Positions 61,401-64,000 of a stretch of 64,000 nucleotides of DNA are shown one piece after another (the first letter of the stretch is position 1; the number at the start of each line of letters is the position of its first letter). The stretch is taken from the NCBI GenBank assembly GCA_947471505.1, contig CANIWM010000004.1:62001-126000 (forward strand), read 5' to 3'. Under the pieces are notes generated by a model. It saw nothing but the letters and a program-made list of their open reading frames with translations. It was not told the DNA's origin and did no database searches. The position numbers and the translations under genes were made by a program. Source of the DNA: Chthoniobacteraceae bacterium (lineage in GTDB: Bacteria > Verrucomicrobiota > Verrucomicrobiia > Chthoniobacterales > Chthoniobacteraceae).

Positions 61401-61740
61401 AGACCCCGATGGCGACGGCCTGCAAAACCTCGCCGAATACGTCCTCGGCGGTAGCCCGATCCTACCCACCCGCACCACGACTCCGGGCTACTCGCTCGGC
61501 ACACTGACCTTCACCCGCAACCTCGCCGCGACCGACGTAGCACTGCGCATCGAGGCCCGCGACTCGCTCGCCACGGGCACATGGCTGACCATCGCGACAC
61601 GCGCAATCGGCGCAGGCTCGTGGACGACGACGAGCGGCGTCTCCGTGGTGGAAAATGGAAGCGCCGTAACCGCTACGGACGGGGTCACCCCAGCGACACA
61701 AAGCCAGCGGTTTCTCCGACTGGCCATCGATCATCCGTAA
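58402..61740 (+). CDS. Autotransporter-associated beta-strand repeat protein
   Basis: A 1,112-residue secreted protein. The signal peptide is at about residues 10-27 (SFAAALLLGVSCCHAFSA). The body is Gly/Thr/Asn-rich passenger text with autotransporter-type strand repeats (GAGTLELTAVNTFLGAAIIH, AGTLVVTGSATTAIGLDVMT, LVVRGPGTQTLTGTLNLSKD). No C-terminal translocator barrel is present. The last ~135 residues form the module DNADPDGDGLQNLAEYVLGG plus a beta domain, similar to the C-terminus of the 3,021-residue protein. It is a surface or matrix protein of unknown ligand. Confidence 0.88.
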   Translation: MQSPIVSKPSFAAALLLGVSCCHAFSATFQWGNTVGNWSVPANWQGAAAPAGTSSADALVFSGDVGTTLGVAPNYTTTNDTAAVPFSLNSITLNATDAAALVTDPANIIAGNTLAFGGANPQLIQNGAGHFTFTTPIVVPASLHFGGNGVGSVTFNRKLSGFGTIIKDGSSVFRFGTFPPPIVPPATTSTAPSENTWFGPLQINAGTVRFNNNAESGRTALRANPVALLTGASLTCASELRLGTLSGNGGLVESQVVGTNTDTEDIVVSAFSSGTFAGTIHLGVPTGTGNDLGALVVRGPGTQTLTGTLNLSKDVAVGGSLTFDGGASLSAQTTGAIVMGGGTFRLENVTTNNNNRLRDGDSLSTGLDNIGGGLFQLSGHAGGTTETLGRLQLSSTNGTINRGRSGQLNVQVVHRAGAGAATVLTIAGYQRDASFARALNTVEFSAIDNVGTTLNLGTAGNNPRIVLSTAPTLASSLLSSSAGSSSFGWATVQKTDGVAFATHGANGIAAVTTTTLAPATSSGTVNSQLTTSATITPSNYAQNSIRLLPASSGLTMTLGAAATLTTTAIALAGPNDFTITGGTLGGGGPRFINVEKAKLTLASGLGSTQPLVKSGNGILALTKTTNVTSTQPCAINSGTLYATPGTTLPNGELRFRGGVLGIIGGGMFARPFIISNAPGPGTVNWSGLEYVATPTPTSNTLPEDRGSGGFAAIDANASVDLGVAGVSDILWEQKGFVQSGFALVLGSPQAAAKITLIDNLSLSSGESNINYNAREIRVPDNAASTLDRAVLSGVLSGTTHNDLLKTGAGTLELTAVNTFLGAAIIHAGTLVVTGSATTAIGLDVMTGATLAGSGSTTAVLLEGGGQISPGDSSIATLTAAALSWRAGGIARLELGTANTSDRINLGSGALVKDSASGTFAVDFANTGAMNQTYTLATFGSTTFSASDFTATNLAAGVTGRFIVTANSLVYSTVPSTPMSTWRETYFGLGATNSGTAADNADPDGDGLQNLAEYVLGGSPILPTRTTTPGYSLGTLTFTRNLAATDVALRIEARDSLATGTWLTIATRAIGAGSWTTTSGVSVVENGSAVTATDGVTPATQSQRFLRLAIDHP

Positions 61741-61943
61741 CACGTATTTGAGCTATCGAGGACAATACGCGCGACCGGAGTTTCCCCCAAAAGGGCCTGC
61801 GCGAAAGCGGCTACATCACTCATACGGCGGCAGACGGTAAAGAGGGGCGTCTCGCCCGCTGCGGTGGCACATCACGTTGGGAGACGCTTCGCGACTCAGG
61901 GGGCCGGGACGGCCCCCCTCCTTGGTCGATTTATTGCGATGAT
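61741..61943. other. Intergenic region with GC-rich hairpins
   Basis: No gene seen. It contains GGGGGCC-GGGAC-GGCCCCC (61899-61917), a strong stem without a T-run, and an inverted pair GCGTCTC (61847-61853) / GAGACGC (61881-61887). These could serve as a terminator for the preceding gene or belong to a dispersed repeat. Confidence 0.5.
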
Positions 61944-61946
61944 AAA

Positions 61947-62290
61947 CCAGTTCATCTGAAACCTGAACCAGTTCACGTCGGACGTGAGCCAGTTCACCTC
62001 AAACCTGAACCAGTTCAACTCAGACATGAACCAGTTCGCCTTGGACCTGAGCTAGTTCAGCTCTGGGCCAGTAAGTTCACCTGAAACCTGAACTGATTCA
62101 CATCGCCACTGAGCCAGTTTAACCTTGGACATGAACGGTTGACCTTGAAGGTGAAGCAACTCACGTCGGACCTGAACCAGTTCACGATAAACCTGAACCG
62201 ATTCACACAAGACCAGAACCAGTTCACGACAAACCTTAACGAGTTCACCTCAGCACTGACCTTATTCACCGTCACACCGAACAAGGTCAC
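61947..62290 (+). repeat. 21-bp tandem repeat array, about 17 copies
   Basis: The unit is close to AACCTGAACCAGTTCACCTC plus one base. Its CCAGTTCA core recurs every 21 bp from 61947 to about 62290, with a single 1-bp slip near 62070. In the rightward frame the unit would encode a heptad like QFTSNLN. The first half has in-frame stops (for example TGA at 61956 and TAG at 62053), and only 62139-62336 stays open for 65 residues. I treat it as a decayed or non-coding minisatellite rather than a gene. Confidence 0.85.
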
Positions 62291-62349
62291 TTCGGCCCCC
62301 TACTTAAACACCAAAGAGATAAATGTTTACAGCTAAAGCCCGTTCTCAC

Positions 62350-62907
62350 TCACCGATTACGGCGGCGTGACCGGGCCTCCGCCGTCTGGCGGCGGCGTGG
62401 GCGGCTCACCGCTCCCCCTTGCCCCTCGAACTGCTCGCTCAGCGTATCGTAGAGCGATTGCAGGCTGACCACGTCTTCCTTCGCCGTCTTCACGATTTTG
62501 TAAAACTTGCGCGCCTGACGGTAACGCTCCGCCCCGACCACCGCGCGCGTGTCCCGCACCTTTTGCAACTGTGCCGCTAGGGCCACTTCCACCTCCCCGA
62601 GCTGGTCAAAGTAGAGCTCGTCCTTGTCCCACTTCGTTTTGCTCAAATAGGCAGGCATCACAGTCGGGAACGTCGCCGCGCCGGTGATCGCCGTGTCGCA
62701 AAAAGTTTCGCGACCCGCGCCCACGCGTTGCAGTAACTGGCATTCGTCGTCGGTGAGCGTCACCAACGCGGGAAATTGAGGCGCGAGCGCCACGATGTCG
62801 GCCTTCAGCGCATCAAGCGCGGCCGGTGTGAATACAGCAGAGATGTTTTGAATTGGCGCCACCGGCAACCAGTGCCCTGAGTCCCATGTCAGCGGTTGCG
62901 ATGGCAT
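62350..62907 (-). CDS. Protein of unknown function with basic C-terminus
   Basis: A 185-residue protein from ATG 62907 (MPSQPLTWDSGHWLPVAPIQ); an open extension to 62976 looks unrelated. It is mostly alpha-helical (FTPAALDALKADIVALAPQF, GEVEVALAAQLQKVRDTRAV, RYRQARKFYKIVKTAKEDVV, LQSLYDTLSEQFEGQGG) and ends in an Arg-rich tail (RPRRRQTAEARSRRRNR). No known domain recognised. Its stop lies 60 bp after the 21-bp repeat array. Confidence 0.75.
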   Translation of the reverse strand: MPSQPLTWDSGHWLPVAPIQNISAVFTPAALDALKADIVALAPQFPALVTLTDDECQLLQRVGAGRETFCDTAITGAATFPTVMPAYLSKTKWDKDELYFDQLGEVEVALAAQLQKVRDTRAVVGAERYRQARKFYKIVKTAKEDVVSLQSLYDTLSEQFEGQGGAVSRPRRRQTAEARSRRRNR

Positions 62908-63006
62908 GGAGCGACTCTCGCACGCCCCCGCCCCATTTGGATACGCAACTGGAGTGGCGCATCCCGCACTTGCCACAAATCACTTCTCACCAATCACAAC
63001 GCGCAA

Positions 63007-64000
63007 CTACGCCTTCTCCGCCGTCTCGCGGATAAGTTGCTCGGTCGTCGCCCAATCAATGCACTGGTCGGTGATGCTCTTGCCGTATTCCAGCGCGTCC
63101 ATACCGTCGTCGAGCGACTGTGCGCCGGCGAGGAGGTTGCTCTCCAGCATCGCGCCGATGAGCCCTTTTTCCTTCACGCGCTGGTCGAGGATGGCGCGGT
63201 AGGTCGCAGGCATGAGCGTTTGTTTCTTGTGGCAGTTTGCGTGGCTCGCGTCGGCCATTACCACTCGCGGGAGGCTGTGTTTTTGTAAAAGAGCGAGCGT
63301 ATCGGCGATGGATTTCTCGTCGTGGTTCGGCCCGCCGTCGCCTCCGCGGAGGATGACGTGGCAATCGGGGTTGCCTTCCGTCGCCACCACGCTCGCGCGT
63401 CCGTCGTTATCAATGCCGAGGAAGGTTTGCGGCTGCATTGCCGCCTTGATGGCATTGATGGCCGGGAGGATCGCACCGCTCGTTGCATTTTTGAAGCCGA
63501 CGGGCGTGGACAGGCCGCTCGCCATCTGTCGGTGCGTCTGGCTCTCCGTCGTCCGCGCGCCGATGGCGCTCCAGCAGATGAGGTCTGCGATGTATTGTGG
63601 GGTGATCGGGTCGAGCATCTCCGTAGCCGTGGGGAGTCCGAGGTCGAGCACGTCGAGAAGGAAGCGCCGCGCCTGCCGGAAGCCCTCGGGGATGTCGTTT
63701 GTGCCGTCGAGATGCGGGTCCATGATGAGCCCTTTCCAGCCCACGGTGGTACGGGGCTTTTCAAAATAAACGCGCATCACGATGAGAACTCGCTCTTTCA
63801 CCTCATCGGCAAGTTTCGCCAGTCGCTCGGCATATTCCCGCCCGGCTTTGAGGTCGTGGATGCTGCACGGCCCCACCACGAGGATAAAGCGGTCATCCTC
63901 CGCATTCAGCACGCGAGAAATATCGGTCCGAGCCTGCGCGACGAGCGACGCGTGGCGCTCTAGGCGCGGGTTGGTGGTAAACATTTCGCGCGGCGTGGGC
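63007..64000 (-). CDS. aroG: DAHP synthase, AroG/AroF/AroH type I-alpha (5' end beyond window)
   Basis: At least 325 residues from the in-frame Met at 63984. Compared with E. coli AroG about 25-30 N-terminal residues are missing, and the frame stays open to the window edge (reading PTPRE before the Met), so the true start lies outside. Family text: LVVGPCSIHDLKAGREYAER, VMRVYFEKPRTTVGWKGLIM, PTATEMLDPITPQYIADLI, GARTTESQTHRQMASGLSTP, HVILRGGDGGPNHDEKSI and YGKSITDQCIDWATTEQLI. It makes DAHP for the shikimate pathway and is of a different class from the enzyme at 34468. Confidence 0.93.
   Translation of the reverse strand, partial: PTPREMFTTNPRLERHASLVAQARTDISRVLNAEDDRFILVVGPCSIHDLKAGREYAERLAKLADEVKERVLIVMRVYFEKPRTTVGWKGLIMDPHLDGTNDIPEGFRQARRFLLDVLDLGLPTATEMLDPITPQYIADLICWSAIGARTTESQTHRQMASGLSTPVGFKNATSGAILPAINAIKAAMQPQTFLGIDNDGRASVVATEGNPDCHVILRGGDGGPNHDEKSIADTLALLQKHSLPRVVMADASHANCHKKQTLMPATYRAILDQRVKEKGLIGAMLESNLLAGAQSLDDGMDALEYGKSITDQCIDWATTEQLIRETAEKA

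Noticed and set aside
61947-62290. CRISPR array
   Set aside because: Units are contiguous 21-mers with no unique spacers between them, and no cas genes are present.
62139-62336. A 65-residue open frame in the 21-bp array
   Set aside because: It covers only part of the array, has no ribosome-binding site I can support and simply reads repeat units; annotated as repeat.
1-64000. tRNA or rRNA genes
   Set aside because: Scanning the intergenic stretches by eye I saw no T-loop (GTTCRANNC) with matching cloverleaf arms and no rRNA-like sequence; a covariance-model scan would be decisive.

Overview
The window is about 64 kb of high-GC, gene-dense chromosomal DNA. It most likely comes from a member of Verrucomicrobiota, perhaps a Chthoniobacter/Spartobacteria-type soil or freshwater lineage; this is inferred from protein content, as no rRNA or tRNA is present. 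The pointers are very large secreted proteins (lamin-tail/CotH/beta-helix, autotransporter-associated beta-strand repeats, FG-GAP repeats), a shared C-terminal module with a D-x-D-x-DGL-x-N motif, an N-terminal LE-x-RIAPA motif on two exported proteins, a DUF6600 protein, a bacterial deoxyhypusine-synthase homologue and a bufferin-type operon.

Left part (1-25 kb). The window opens with a scar where the 5' ends of two convergent genes meet (73-363). Then come a membrane-anchored protein of unknown role, alpha-glucan phosphorylase, an FHA-MoxR ATPase with altered Walker motifs, a secreted protein of about 3,020 residues, a zinc-ribbon Ser/Thr kinase, a bifunctional-nuclease-family protein, an LRR-TIR protein, RlmF, the deoxyhypusine-synthase homologue and a pseudo-receiver protein. 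A tightly overlapping cimA / XRE-cupin regulator / prmC operon follows.

Middle part (25-47 kb). This holds an outer-membrane barrel with acidic/histidine loops, a GDP-mannose dehydrogenase-like enzyme, an FG-GAP surface protein, a glycosyltransferase, a three-gene operon (DAHP synthase, TIM-barrel isomerase-like protein, UbiA prenyltransferase), an MFS transporter followed by a LacI regulator, fabG-sixA, asparagine synthetase, a second LE-x-RIAPA protein, an HTH gene with an unknown partner, trpS and ribD.

Right part (47-64 kb). A BsuPI/carboxypeptidase-regulatory-like secreted protein is followed by an NtrC-type two-component system that diverges from an outer-membrane barrel plus TonB-like gene. 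Next are a DUF6600 protein with 108-bp repeats, then the most interesting locus: a four-gene operon reading leftward from 58054 to 55034. It encodes a Cys-rich precursor peptide (BufA2-like), a DUF692/MNIO enzyme (BufB), a DUF2063 partner (BufC) and an unusual exported fusion of a Cys-dependent phosphatase domain with a cytochrome c'-like CxxCH tail. The window ends with a 1,112-residue beta-strand-repeat protein, a 17-copy 21-bp repeat array, a small unknown gene and a second DAHP synthase cut by the window edge.

Repeated DNA includes two different double-hairpin REP/BIME-like elements with GTAG-type heads (3863-3920 and 43703-43754), a 17-bp inverted repeat (57634-57680), a bidirectional terminator (46995-47030) and the 21-bp array. 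I saw no CRISPR array, insertion sequence, tRNA or rRNA.
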